41,738 nt of DNA from Lachnospiraceae bacterium (GCA_022510705.1 JAFLSX010000003.1:46262-87999), one strand, 5' to 3'; positions 22,766 to 32,073 are shown, counted from the stretch's first letter. Notes: a model not told the origin generated them from the letters alone. Made by a program: numbers and translations.

Positions 22766-24574
22766 GTGAAACGATTATTGGTATATTTAAAAGCATATAA
22801 AAAAGAAACGGTGCTGGCACCTCTGTTTAAGATGCTGGAGGCCTCCTTTGAACTGTTGATTCCTCTTGTAGTAAAGCGAATCGTGGATATCGGCATTGCA
22901 AATGGGGATAAGACTTATGTATGGCGAATGTGTCTGGTGATGATTCTTTTGGGAATCATCGGGCTTGTCTGCGCTATTACCGCACAGTATTATTCCGCCA
23001 AGGCGGCGGTGGGCTTTGCCACCAAGCTGCGCCATGTGCTCTTTGACCATATGCAGAAACTTTCCTATTCGCAGATGGATCATATGGGAACTTCCACCAT
23101 GATCACCCGTATGACCAGTGATGTGAATCAGGTGCAGAACGGTGTGAATATGGTACTGCGCCTGTTTTTACGTTCTCCCTTTATTGTATTTGGAGCCATG
23201 CTCATGGCTTTTACCATAGACATAAAAGCAGCGCTCATCTTCGTGGTAGTTATCCCTCTTTTATCCATAGTGGTATTCGGCATTATGCTCATCACCATCC
23301 CCCTGTATAAAAAGGTACAGGCGGGACTGGATCATGTACTGGGCATCACCAGGAGTAATCTGACCGGCGTCAGGGTGCTGCGGGCGTTCCACAAGGAAGA
23401 GGAGGAAATAGCAGCATTCCGGGACGGCAATGACCGGCTTACAAGTATGCAGATGTTCGTGGGCAGGATTTCTGCCGTCATGAATCCCATTACTTATGTG
23501 ATCGTAAACGGAGGGACCATTGCCCTTTTGTGGACGGGGGCCCTGCAGGTAGAAGGCGGCATTCTCACCCAGGGAGCGGTGATGGCCTTAGTCAACTATA
23601 TGTCCCAGATACTGGTGGAACTCGTCAAACTGGCCAACTTGATCATTACGATAAATAAAGCCATTGCCTGCGGCAACCGCATCGGCAATGTACTGGAGAT
23701 AGAGCCGGGATTAAAGGAAGGAGATGCGCAGGGACAAACTGCGGAAGTATCTAAGAGCAAAGAGTGGTCTCAAAGTACAGGCGAATCAAACACCACAAGC
23801 AGCACTCCTGCGATAGAAACGCCCGTGGTAGAGTTTTCCCATGTATGCCTGACTTATCCCGGTGCGGGTGGGGAGAGCTTGACGGATATTGACTTTAAAG
23901 CCATGAAAGGGCAGACTATAGGTATCATCGGCGGCACCGGTTCGGGAAAGACCTCCCTTGTCAATCTGATTCCCCGTTTTTATGAGGCCACCGCAGGCAG
24001 TGTGCGGGTGGACGGCATGGCAGTGGAAGATTATGATCTGCAGACACTGCGGGCCAAAATCGGGGTAGTTCCTCAGAAGGCCGTACTGTTTAAAGGAACC
24101 ATCAGGGAAAATCTGCTCATGGGTAAGGAAAACGTTTCCGAAGAAGAATTGCGTAAAGCACTGGAAATATCTCAGTCCGCGGAATTTGTGGACAGTAAAC
24201 CTGAGGGATTGGAGGCGCAAATCAGCCAGAACGGCAGAAATCTTTCCGGAGGACAGCGCCAGCGTCTGACCATTGCCAGAGCCTTGGTGAAGGCTCCCAA
24301 AATCCTGATTTTGGATGACAGTGCTTCGGCGTTAGACTATGCTACCGACTTAAAATTGCGCAGAGCTATCCACGGCATGGATAAGGCACCGGTGGTATTC
24401 ATAGTTTCCCAGCGGGCATCCTCCATTCTTCATGCAGATATTATTTTGGTGCTGGATGACGGAGAAGTAGTGGGTAAGGGTACCCATGAGGAACTGCTTA
24501 CGTCCTGTGAGGTATACAGAGAAATCTATTATTCTCAGTATGCCAAAGAAGGAGAGGAGGTGCAGGAGGGATGA
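22766..24574 (+). CDS. Heterodimeric ABC exporter subunit with degenerate ATP site
   Basis: This is a 602-residue half-transporter with six N-terminal membrane helices (about 1-300) and a C-terminal ATPase. Walker A is GGTGSGKTSLV and the signature is the consensus LSGGQRQRLTIARAL. Walker B is ILILDDSASALD, where the usual catalytic Glu is Asp. This is the degenerate-site subunit pattern of heterodimeric exporters such as BmrCD and TM287/288. An acidic, Ser/Thr/Gln-rich insert of about 35 residues (around 320-350) separates the membrane and ATPase parts. Its partner is the next gene, which it overlaps by 4 bases (ATGA). The start is GTG with AAAGGA 7 bases upstream. Drug or peptide export is the usual role, but the substrate cannot be told. 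Confidence 0.92.
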   Translation: MKRLLVYLKAYKKETVLAPLFKMLEASFELLIPLVVKRIVDIGIANGDKTYVWRMCLVMILLGIIGLVCAITAQYYSAKAAVGFATKLRHVLFDHMQKLSYSQMDHMGTSTMITRMTSDVNQVQNGVNMVLRLFLRSPFIVFGAMLMAFTIDIKAALIFVVVIPLLSIVVFGIMLITIPLYKKVQAGLDHVLGITRSNLTGVRVLRAFHKEEEEIAAFRDGNDRLTSMQMFVGRISAVMNPITYVIVNGGTIALLWTGALQVEGGILTQGAVMALVNYMSQILVELVKLANLIITINKAIACGNRIGNVLEIEPGLKEGDAQGQTAEVSKSKEWSQSTGESNTTSSTPAIETPVVEFSHVCLTYPGAGGESLTDIDFKAMKGQTIGIIGGTGSGKTSLVNLIPRFYEATAGSVRVDGMAVEDYDLQTLRAKIGVVPQKAVLFKGTIRENLLMGKENVSEEELRKALEISQSAEFVDSKPEGLEAQISQNGRNLSGGQRQRLTIARALVKAPKILILDDSASALDYATDLKLRRAIHGMDKAPVVFIVSQRASSILHADIILVLDDGEVVGKGTHEELLTSCEVYREIYYSQYAKEGEEVQEG

Positions 24575-26340
24575 GTCAAAAGGAGAAAAAGGCTGTCTCC
24601 GGACAGCTTGCAACGCTGAAAAAAGTACTGCACTATGTAGGCAGATATTGGTTTTTCTTAGTCTGCTCCATTATATGCGCGGCGGTGACAGTGGTTCTGA
24701 CGCTCTATATTCCCATTCTGACCGGTGATGCCATCGACTGTATCCTTGAACCGGGAAAAGTGGATTTTGGGCTTCTTTTCTCTATTTTGCGGACCATGGC
24801 CATTGTGATAGGCTGTACTGCGGTTTCTCAGTGGGTCATGGGCGTATGCAACAATCGGATTGCCTACTATGTGGTACGGGACATCAGGCGGGATGCATTT
24901 GATAAAATACAGATACTTCCATTAAAGTATTTGGACGCTCATCCTTACGGCGAGATAGTCAGCCGTATTATTGCGGATGTGGACCAGTTCTCTGACGGAC
25001 TGATCATGGGATTTACCCAACTCTTTACCGGAGTGATCACCATTTTAGGCACTTTAGTTTTCATGTTTGCAGAGAACGTGGGCATTACATTGGTGGTGGT
25101 TTGTATTACGCCGGTGAGTCTGGTGGTTGCCAGCTTCATTGCAAACAGGACCTATAAAATGTTTAAACTTCAGTCGGAGACCAGAGGAGAACAGACGGCT
25201 CTGATAGATGAAATGATCGGGAATCAGAAGGTGGTACAGGCCTTCTCCTACGAGAAGAAGGCACTGGAGCGTTTTGATGAGGTAAATGAAAGGTTGGGAA
25301 AATACTCTTTAAAGGCTATATTTTTCTCTTCTCTTACCAATCCATGCACACGATTTGTCAACAGTCTGGTATATACCGGTGTCTGCATTACCGGCGCACT
25401 GTCAGTCATAAGGGGCAGGCTTACGGTGGGAACCATGACCTGTTTTTTAAGCTATGCTAATCAGTATACCAAACCCTTTAATGAGATTTCCGGTGTATTT
25501 ACGGAGTTTCAGAATGCATTGGCCTGTGCGGCACGTATTTTTGCCCTCATTGAAGAGGAGCCTCAGGTAGAAGAACCTGCGGATGCAAGAGTACTGGAAT
25601 GTGCGGAAGGTTGCGTGGAACTAACAGATGTGGAATTTTCCTATGTGCCCGATAAGAGGCTCATAGAAGATTTAAATCTGAAAGTGGAAAAAGGAAAACG
25701 GGTGGCTATTGTGGGGCCTACCGGTTGTGGCAAGACCACCATCATCAATCTGCTCATGAGGTTTTATGATGTGGATGGGGGAAGCATTTCTGTAGATGGC
25801 ACCGATATCCGCAGAATTACCAGAAAGAGCTTGAGAGAAAACTATGGTATGGTGTTGCAGGAAACCTGGCTGAAGGCCGGTACGGTACGGGAGAATATCG
25901 TCATGGGTAAGCCGGATGCTACTGAGGAAGAAATTTTAGCAGCAGCCAAAGCGGCCCATTCCCACAGTTTCATCAAACGTCTGCCACAGGGTTACGATAC
26001 GGTGCTTTCCGAGGACGGAGAGGGTCTCTCCCAAGGCCAGAAGCAGCTATTGTGCATTACCAGAGTGATGCTCTGTCTGCCTCCAATGCTGATATTGGAC
26101 GAGGCTACATCCTCCATCGATACCCGTACGGAAATCCGTATTCAGAAAGCTTTTGCGCGCATGATGCAGGGACGCACCAGTTTTGTTATTGCGCATAGGC
26201 TTTCCACCATCGTGGATTCTGATATCATTTTAGTAATGCGCGACGGTCATATTATAGAACAGGGTAACCACAGAGAGCTGTTGGCAAAGAACGGTTTTTA
26301 TGCGGAACTGTATAATAGCCAGTTTGCCATGAGTGATTAA
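24571..26340 (+). CDS. Heterodimeric ABC exporter subunit with the catalytic Walker B
   Basis: This 589-residue half-transporter is partner to the preceding gene. Six helices occupy roughly the first 320 residues. The ATPase has Walker A GPTGCGKTTIINL, Walker B MLILDEATSSIDTR with the catalytic Glu, and H-loop FVIAHRLST. Its signature is LSQGQKQLLCITR, a departure from LSGGQ. So the working ATP site would pair this Walker A/B with the consensus signature of the partner, and the other site is doubly degenerate, as in known heterodimers. Translation is coupled by the ATGA overlap; GGAGGTGCAGGAGG lies just upstream. Its TAA overlaps the stop codon of the convergent AraC gene at the palindrome TTAA. 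Confidence 0.94.
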   Translation: MSQKEKKAVSGQLATLKKVLHYVGRYWFFLVCSIICAAVTVVLTLYIPILTGDAIDCILEPGKVDFGLLFSILRTMAIVIGCTAVSQWVMGVCNNRIAYYVVRDIRRDAFDKIQILPLKYLDAHPYGEIVSRIIADVDQFSDGLIMGFTQLFTGVITILGTLVFMFAENVGITLVVVCITPVSLVVASFIANRTYKMFKLQSETRGEQTALIDEMIGNQKVVQAFSYEKKALERFDEVNERLGKYSLKAIFFSSLTNPCTRFVNSLVYTGVCITGALSVIRGRLTVGTMTCFLSYANQYTKPFNEISGVFTEFQNALACAARIFALIEEEPQVEEPADARVLECAEGCVELTDVEFSYVPDKRLIEDLNLKVEKGKRVAIVGPTGCGKTTIINLLMRFYDVDGGSISVDGTDIRRITRKSLRENYGMVLQETWLKAGTVRENIVMGKPDATEEEILAAAKAAHSHSFIKRLPQGYDTVLSEDGEGLSQGQKQLLCITRVMLCLPPMLILDEATSSIDTRTEIRIQKAFARMMQGRTSFVIAHRLSTIVDSDIILVMRDGHIIEQGNHRELLAKNGFYAELYNSQFAMSD

Positions 26341-27170
26341 AGGAGCCGTTGTTTCCTGTACTCAGACGGTGACATACCGTAGCGCTTTTTAAACTGCAGG
26401 TAGAAAGTTTGACGATTGGAAAAGCCAATCATGGTTTCAATTTCATTAATAGGAACGCCGGGCTGTGCAAGCAGCTCTTCGGCGGCGGACAGGCGGCAGG
26501 CTGTAACGCTCTCCCAGAGGGTTACGCCTGTTGCTTTTTTGTAGATGCGTTCCAGATAGGTGGCATTTAATCCCACATAATCTGCGATCTGCTCGTTATT
26601 TTTAATTAAATAAAAGGATTCCCGGATATAAGCCTGTGCTTTCTCCGTATAGTACTGTACGACGGATTTCTCCTTCAGGGGGAGTCTGGCAATCTCACCT
26701 AAGATACAGTAGCTGAGTCCGGTCTGATAGAAAGGATCCTTACGTCCCTCAAACTCGTGGTAGAGTTTGAGCATTTCACTGCGGACAGAGCGTGCATCGG
26801 GAAAGACAAAAGCCTGCTTTAATAAAATAAGCATCCGGCAGATGTCTAAAGAATGGTTGAGTACGTCCAAAATACCGGGAAATTTTAATGTCGTGGGAAC
26901 AGCCAAAGATAGGGAAAATCCCAGAACGGTACAAGGGCACTCATGGTTAAATTTGATCTTATGGCTGAGAGAAGAATCAAATAAGATCAAATTGCGGGAA
27001 GAAAGCTGATACTCCTGCCCGTTTATTTCATAAATGCAGCTTCCGTTCTCCACGTAATTGCACTCTAAAAAACCATGGCTGTGGTGTTCCATAGTGTAAT
27101 ATTTCCAATTGCCGTTTAAGTAGGCCGAATCCACATAGAGAGGAAGATTGGGCAGATCATCAATATACAT
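26337..27170 (-). CDS. AraC-family transcriptional regulator
   Basis: This is a 277-residue regulator. The N-terminal part is a cupin-like sensing domain (HHSHGFLECNYVENGSCIY, LILFDSSLSHKI). The C-terminal 100 residues hold two helix-turn-helix units: IADYVGLNATYLERIYKKATG and INEIETMIGFSNRQTFYLQFKK, with the typical YGMSPSEYRKQ ending. AraC proteins of this layout usually respond to a sugar and activate nearby catabolic genes. It is divergent from the alpha-galactosidase gene with a 165-base shared region, so control of that gene by an alpha-galactoside or galactose is likely. AAGGAG lies 9 bases before the ATG. Confidence 0.92.
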   Translation of the reverse strand: MYIDDLPNLPLYVDSAYLNGNWKYYTMEHHSHGFLECNYVENGSCIYEINGQEYQLSSRNLILFDSSLSHKIKFNHECPCTVLGFSLSLAVPTTLKFPGILDVLNHSLDICRMLILLKQAFVFPDARSVRSEMLKLYHEFEGRKDPFYQTGLSYCILGEIARLPLKEKSVVQYYTEKAQAYIRESFYLIKNNEQIADYVGLNATYLERIYKKATGVTLWESVTACRLSAAEELLAQPGVPINEIETMIGFSNRQTFYLQFKKRYGMSPSEYRKQRLL

Positions 27171-27213
27171 GGTATTTCACTCCTTACCTTAAGCCTAGCA
27201 CGAAATGTAAATA

Positions 27214-27243
27214 ATAACAACTCTTTCTTTTTTATGTAGTCAA
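27214..27243 (-). promoter_or_regulatory. Possible promoter of the AraC regulator gene
   Basis: On the minus strand, -35 TTGACT (27238-27243) and -10 TGTTAT (27214-27219) have an 18-base spacer. Little space separates this from the opposing promoter, so one bound regulator could affect both. Confidence 0.4.
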
Positions 27244-27267
27244 GATTCGCTATAGATATATTTGCGT

Positions 27268-27295
27268 TTGCCTGTTACAATGGAGGTAGTATAAG
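27268..27295 (+). promoter_or_regulatory. Possible weak promoter of the alpha-galactosidase gene
   Basis: TTGCCT (27268-27273) and TATAAG (27290-27295) have a 16-base spacer. Both boxes are poor, as expected for an activator-dependent promoter. The 24 bases between the two divergent -35 boxes (27244-27267), with TTCGC and TTTGCG sequences, are the natural place for an AraC-type site. Confidence 0.35.
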
Positions 27296-27335
27296 ATCCA
27301 TTACGGAAAAACTAAATAAGAAACGGAGAGAAGTC

Positions 27336-29525
27336 ATGAATATTACGTACAGTGAAGCGGCGAAATGTTTTAAACTGGATATGGCAGATGCCTCCTATGT
27401 CATCGGTATTGTGGACGAGGAGAAATTTGTAGGCCATGCCTATTTTGGCAAAAAGCTGGGAGAGGAGGATGTGGCCTATTTGTTAAGAACCGGAGAGGCC
27501 CCCTTTACACCGGAGCAAAATGCCAGGGACAGGCTTTCTTTTTTAGATTGTTTTCCCATGGAGTATCCTACAGGGGGCATCGGAGATTTCAGAGAAAGTG
27601 CTATTGAGGTAAGGGACAATGGCGGTCACAGAGCATTGCAGCTCAATCTGAAAGATTATCGGATATATGAGGGGAAGAAGGCGTTACCCGGACTTCCTGC
27701 TACCTGGGGCAGTGAAAAGGATACGAGGACACTGGAATTGACCTTGGAAGATAAAGTACTTCAGGTTGAGGTAATATTGAGTTACTCCGTTTTTGAAGGG
27801 ATTGACGCCGTAGCCAGACATACCAAAGTTATCAATAAGGGCAATGCACCCGTTATGTTAGAAAAGGTTATGTCTGCTTCCATTGATATGGATGACAGAG
27901 AATATGACAAGCTCATCCTCCACGGTTCCTGGGCAAGGGAGCGCCATATTGACAGAACACCTTTAAACTACGGTGTTCAGAGCACCGCATCCGTGCGGGG
28001 AGAGAGCGGACATCAGCAGCAGCCCTTTATGGCGCTGTTGGAAAAACATGCTACTGAGGATGTGGGCGAAGTGTACGGTATCAATCTGCTGTATTCCGGC
28101 AACTGCATGACTCTGGTCGATAAGGGTCAGTTTGACAATGTGCGCTTAATGAGCGGCATTAATCCTGCGCGCTTTGGCTGGAAGTTAAATCCCGGTGAGG
28201 AGTTCCAGAGCCCGGAAGCAGTACTGGTATATTCTTCGGAAGGCATAGGCGGTATGAGCCGTACCTTCCATGATTTATACAGAACCCATTTGATCAGGGG
28301 AGAGTATCGGGATAAAAAACGTCCCATCCTCATCAATAACTGGGAGGCTACCTATTTTGACTTTGATACGGACAAACTGCTGGCCATTGCCAGGGAGGCT
28401 TCCGCACTGGGTATCGAGATGCTGGTCATGGATGACGGGTGGTTTGGCAATCGTTACGATGATAACCGGGCACTGGGTGACTGGGATGTCAATGAAGAGA
28501 AGATAAAGGGCGGTCTGAAATATCTGGTGGACGAGGTCAACAAGCTGGGTATGAAATTTGGTATCTGGTTCGAGCCGGAGATGATCAGTCCGGAGTCCGA
28601 ACTCTACCGTAAACATCCCGATTGGGCTATCCAGATACCCGGCAGGATGGCAGGACTTGCCAGAAATCAGCTGGTACTGGATATGTCCAGGGCGGAGATT
28701 CAGGATTATGTTTATGAAAAAATGGCAGCAGTGCTTCGCAGTGCCAATATTGAATATGTAAAATGGGATATGAACAGACCTCTATCCGATATCGGCAGTC
28801 TGGCGCTTTCCCCGGAGTGCCAGGGTGAGCTGTTCCACCGTTATGTGCTGGGGCTTTACAGACTGCAGGAGAGATTGATCACGGATTTCCCTCATCTGCT
28901 TTTAGAGAATTGCTCCGGCGGCGGTGCCAGATTTGATGCGGGAATGCTTTACTATAGCCCTCAGATATGGTGCTCGGATGATACGGATGCCATTGAGCGT
29001 CTTATGATTCAGGAGGGTACTGCCTTGATTTATCCGCTCTCTGCCATGGGTGCCCATGTGAGTGACTGTCCCAACCATGCCGTAGGAAGGGTAACGCCCT
29101 TTGAAACCAGAGGGCATGTAGCCTTAGCCGGAACCTTTGGCTATGAACTGGATGTGACGAAGATCCCGAAAGAGGATCGGGAGATGATTCCTGAGCAGGT
29201 TAAGATGTACCACAAGTACAATGATCTGGTACGTATGGGCGATTACTACCGCATTGCTTCCTATCGGGAAAATCATATGTATGACTGCTACATGGTAGTA
29301 AAAAAGGATAAGAGTGAAGCATTAGTGACCTTTGTGCAGGTAATGGGAAGACCGAACTCTCATTCCAGAAGAATTCTCTTGAAAGGACTTGCACCGGAGA
29401 AGACCTACCGTATTGAGGGCGAAGAGAGAACCTATTTGGGCAGTACTCTGATGCAGGCCGGCATTTTGGTAGAGAATATATGGGGCGATTTCAAAAGTAA
29501 GCTGATTCACGTGATAGAGGCGTGA
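27336..29525 (+). CDS. Alpha-galactosidase, glycoside hydrolase family 36
   Basis: This 729-residue cytoplasmic enzyme has no signal peptide. The N-terminal beta-rich domain (about 1-325) is followed by the catalytic barrel, with ILINNWEATYFDFD, LVMDDGWFG, GIWFEPEMISPES, and the nucleophile motif EYVKWDMNRPLSD, where the nucleophile is Asp478. The acid/base Asp548 lies in IWCSDDTDAIERL. Both positions equal those of the Geobacillus AgaA-type GH36 enzymes, which are also 729 residues long. It should release terminal alpha-linked galactose from raffinose-type sugars or galactomannan oligosaccharides. GGAGAGAA lies 6 bases before the ATG. No transporter or galactokinase gene lies next to it in this window. 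Confidence 0.96.
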   Translation: MNITYSEAAKCFKLDMADASYVIGIVDEEKFVGHAYFGKKLGEEDVAYLLRTGEAPFTPEQNARDRLSFLDCFPMEYPTGGIGDFRESAIEVRDNGGHRALQLNLKDYRIYEGKKALPGLPATWGSEKDTRTLELTLEDKVLQVEVILSYSVFEGIDAVARHTKVINKGNAPVMLEKVMSASIDMDDREYDKLILHGSWARERHIDRTPLNYGVQSTASVRGESGHQQQPFMALLEKHATEDVGEVYGINLLYSGNCMTLVDKGQFDNVRLMSGINPARFGWKLNPGEEFQSPEAVLVYSSEGIGGMSRTFHDLYRTHLIRGEYRDKKRPILINNWEATYFDFDTDKLLAIAREASALGIEMLVMDDGWFGNRYDDNRALGDWDVNEEKIKGGLKYLVDEVNKLGMKFGIWFEPEMISPESELYRKHPDWAIQIPGRMAGLARNQLVLDMSRAEIQDYVYEKMAAVLRSANIEYVKWDMNRPLSDIGSLALSPECQGELFHRYVLGLYRLQERLITDFPHLLLENCSGGGARFDAGMLYYSPQIWCSDDTDAIERLMIQEGTALIYPLSAMGAHVSDCPNHAVGRVTPFETRGHVALAGTFGYELDVTKIPKEDREMIPEQVKMYHKYNDLVRMGDYYRIASYRENHMYDCYMVVKKDKSEALVTFVQVMGRPNSHSRRILLKGLAPEKTYRIEGEERTYLGSTLMQAGILVENIWGDFKSKLIHVIEA

Positions 29526-29550
29526 CAATCAGAACTTTGACGTTTATAAT
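29522..29550 (+). promoter_or_regulatory. Possible promoter of the mannose-6-phosphate isomerase gene
   Basis: GTGACA (29522-29527, overlapping the stop codon of the previous gene) and a perfect TATAAT (29545-29550) have a 17-base spacer. The gene could therefore be transcribed independently of the alpha-galactosidase. Confidence 0.55.
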
Positions 29551-29595
29551 AGTGACATGAATACATAGAGCCTAAATGGGCGGAAGAGAGGAAAT

Positions 29596-30540
29596 ATGGA
29601 TAGCAGAGAAATTATATTTTTAAAGCCCCAGTTAAAGGATGTGGTATGGGGCGGTAATAAACTGCGGGATGAATTTGGCTATGAAGGAGCCGGTGACAGC
29701 ACCGGAGAGTGCTGGGGTATCAGCGCCCATCCCAACGGAGATGACGAGATTATAAGCGGCAGTTTTAAGGGTATGAGCTTATCCGCACTTTATAAGGAGC
29801 ACAGGGAGGTTTTCGGCGGTATCCGGGCAGAGGAATTTCCTTTGTTGGTCAAGATCATTGACGCAAAGCAGGATTTGAGTATTCAGGTACATCCCGACGA
29901 CGCCTATGTTAAGGAACACGAGAACTGTCCTTACGGTAAGACGGAGTGCTGGTATGTCATGGACTGTCCCGAGAATGCCACACTGGTTATCGGTCACAAT
30001 GCCGGCACCAGAGAAGAATTGGCGGATATGATCCATGAAAATAGGTACGAGGAACTGATCAAGAACGTGCCGGTACGCAAGGGGGATTTTCTCCAGATCA
30101 CACCCGGTACGGTACACGCCATCAAGGGCGGCTTCACCATTTTGGAAACCCAGCAGAGCAGTGATATCACCTACCGTGTTTACGATTACGGCAGGTTGGT
30201 GGACGGCAAAGAAAGACCTTTGCATGTACAGCAGAGTATCGATGTGATCACAGTGCCGGATAAAGCCGGGGAAGAAGCTTTAAGCCATACGGACGGTCTG
30301 TCTGTAAATACTTTAAACGAGCTGATTTGCTGTGAATATTACCGGGTGTGGAAACTGACGGTAACAAAGAGCGTGGAAGTTGATCAAAATCATCCCTTCC
30401 TCTTAGCCAGTGTGTTGGACGGCAGCGGTACGGTGGACGGTACAGAAGTCAAAAAGGGAGACCATTTCATTCTGCCTGCAGGTTATGGAAAGGCAGTCTT
30501 TGCAGGGGATATGGAGCTGATCTTATCCAGCGTATCATAG
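29596..30540 (+). CDS. manA: Mannose-6-phosphate isomerase, type I
   Basis: This 314-residue metal-dependent enzyme of the cupin fold interconverts mannose-6-phosphate and fructose-6-phosphate. The opening IFLKPQLKDVVWGGNKL, then GECWGISAHPNG, and the zinc-site segments LSIQVHPDDAYVKEHE and GKTECWYVMD are all present. The second motif TPGTVHAIKGGFTILETQQ is also typical. The length is that of the short Firmicutes form (YvyI/PMI-like). Next to an alpha-galactosidase it suggests metabolism of galactomannan-derived mannose and galactose, though it may also supply sugar nucleotides. AGAGAGGAAAT lies just before the ATG. Confidence 0.94.
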   Translation: MDSREIIFLKPQLKDVVWGGNKLRDEFGYEGAGDSTGECWGISAHPNGDDEIISGSFKGMSLSALYKEHREVFGGIRAEEFPLLVKIIDAKQDLSIQVHPDDAYVKEHENCPYGKTECWYVMDCPENATLVIGHNAGTREELADMIHENRYEELIKNVPVRKGDFLQITPGTVHAIKGGFTILETQQSSDITYRVYDYGRLVDGKERPLHVQQSIDVITVPDKAGEEALSHTDGLSVNTLNELICCEYYRVWKLTVTKSVEVDQNHPFLLASVLDGSGTVDGTEVKKGDHFILPAGYGKAVFAGDMELILSSVS

Positions 30541-30560
30541 AAAAGAGGAGTTTTTAAAAT

Positions 30561-31106
30561 ATGAGAAAATCAACAGCGTTAGCCATTGTGATCGTAATGG
30601 TGTTATCTTTAGCCGCTTGCGGCAGCAATGCAGGGGGTGCAGGAGCAGATGGAAACGAAGATATTCAGGCACAAACCACCGTTACCGAAGAAAGCACTGC
30701 AGAAGAAATAGAAGAACCTACAGATGGACCCACAGAGCCGTCCATTGAGTTTATAGAGCCGGAAAAAGAATTTTTTGGATACTACTATGACGAGACGCTT
30801 GAGGGAGTAGTAATTACAAGATATATAGGTGAAGAAGAAGCGATCCGTATTCCTGCTGTAATTCGCGATGAGCCTGTAAAACTCGTATTCCTCAGTGATA
30901 ACACTTACATAAAACATGTTGAACTCCCGGACGGTGTTACGAGTATTAGTGAAGGTGCTTTTTCGGGATGCAGCAGTCTTACGAGAGTAACAATACCGGA
31001 CAGTGTCACAAATATTGAGGATGGTGCATTTCGTGACTGCCCCAATCTTACGGTTACATATATGGGACAGGAATATACCCATGAAAGTGATACAAATTGG
31101 TGGTAG
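30561..31106 (+). CDS. Lipoprotein with a short BspA-like leucine-rich repeat region
   Basis: This is a 181-residue exported lipoprotein. The signal is MRKSTALAIVIVMVLS with lipobox LAAC. An acidic linker rich in Glu, Thr and Pro follows to about residue 70. The C-terminal part has LRR_5-type (BspA-like) repeats: KHVELPDGVTSISEGAFSGC and a second unit starting SSLTRVTIPDSVTNIEDGAF, with RDCPNLTV. These repeats are common in surface proteins of gut clostridia and usually bind proteins or polymers; the number here is small. It follows manA by 20 bases and may be co-transcribed, but a link to sugar metabolism is not evident. Confidence 0.83.
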   Translation: MRKSTALAIVIVMVLSLAACGSNAGGAGADGNEDIQAQTTVTEESTAEEIEEPTDGPTEPSIEFIEPEKEFFGYYYDETLEGVVITRYIGEEEAIRIPAVIRDEPVKLVFLSDNTYIKHVELPDGVTSISEGAFSGCSSLTRVTIPDSVTNIEDGAFRDCPNLTVTYMGQEYTHESDTNWW

Positions 31107-31151
31107 GAAGGCTCAATATTAAGAGTGCGTTTAGCAAGAAAGGAAAATAAT

Positions 31152-32024
31152 ATGGCGCTGTATCAGCTGGAAAACGGTGAAATCCGCATTGGTGTGGAGT
31201 CCCATGGTGCGGAGTTGAGGAGCCTGGAAGATGTGAAAACAGGCCGGGAATATATGTGGAGTGCGGATCCTGCTTACTGGGGCAGAGTTTCTCCCATTCT
31301 GTTTCCCGTAGTCGGGAGTTATAAAAACGGTGAGAGCCGTTATCAGGGGCAGGTATATCAAATGTCCCAGCACGGATTTGCCCGGGATATGGATTTTATG
31401 ATAACGGAGCAGACCAAGGAGGAAATCTGGTTCTGTTTGACGGATAAAGACAATACTTGGGAAAAGTATCCCTTTGCTTTCTCTTTGGAGGTGGGCTACC
31501 GACTGGAAGGCCGGAGTGTAAGAGTATTGTGGCGGGTAACGAATCCCGCGCAGGAACCTATGTACTTTTCCATTGGCGGACATCCTGCATTTGCAGCACC
31601 TAAAAGAGAGGCGGAAAAATGCACTTGCTATATTGGGCTGGCCGGCGTGGATTCTTTGATTTCCCGAAAGATAAAAGATGGTCTTGCAACGGATGAACTG
31701 CAGAATATCAAGCTGGAAAAGGGTGGCCTGTTGCCGGTAACGAAGGAACTCTTTGCAGATGATGCACTGATCATTGAGGAGCACCAGACCGGACGAGTAC
31801 AACTTTTAGATGCGGAAAAGGTTCCCTATCTGACTGTAACCTTTGATGCTCCCTTGTTCGGACTGTGGACTCCACCCGGAAAGAATGCACCTTTCATCTG
31901 CATTGAACCTTGGTACGGCAGATGTGACAGGGAGGACTTTGAGGGCGAATTGCCTGAGCGGGAATGGGGCAATACTTTAGCGCCCGGTGAAAGTTTTGAC
32001 GCTGCCTATACTATTACGGTATAA
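31152..32024 (+). CDS. Galactose mutarotase-like (LacX-type aldose epimerase) protein
   Basis: This is a 290-residue protein of the aldose 1-epimerase superfamily. Family features are SHGAELRSLEDVKTGREYMW, PILFPVVGSYKNGES, HGFARDMDF, the conserved His in SIGGHPAFAAP, and FICIEPWYGRCDRED near the end, which is specific to the LacX branch. It probably interconverts anomers of a hexose or hexose phosphate. That would fit with the alpha-galactosidase and isomerase upstream. The start at 31152 has AAGG about 8 bases upstream. A GTG 27 bases earlier in the same frame lacks a good site and adds a poor N-terminus. Confidence 0.87.
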   Translation: MALYQLENGEIRIGVESHGAELRSLEDVKTGREYMWSADPAYWGRVSPILFPVVGSYKNGESRYQGQVYQMSQHGFARDMDFMITEQTKEEIWFCLTDKDNTWEKYPFAFSLEVGYRLEGRSVRVLWRVTNPAQEPMYFSIGGHPAFAAPKREAEKCTCYIGLAGVDSLISRKIKDGLATDELQNIKLEKGGLLPVTKELFADDALIIEEHQTGRVQLLDAEKVPYLTVTFDAPLFGLWTPPGKNAPFICIEPWYGRCDREDFEGELPEREWGNTLAPGESFDAAYTITV

Positions 32025-32030
32025 TAGCTT

Positions 32031-32073
32031 CCCCGACTGTTCTGAAGCAAGTTATAGGGCAGGCGGGGATTTT
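32031..32073 (+). terminator. Terminator hairpin after the mutarotase-like gene
   Basis: CCCCG (32031-32035) plus CTG (32037-32039) pair with CAG (32060-32062) plus CGGGG (32064-32068), with one mismatch and a 20-base loop. ATTTTAT follows. It is a moderate candidate placed right after the stop codon. Confidence 0.55.
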
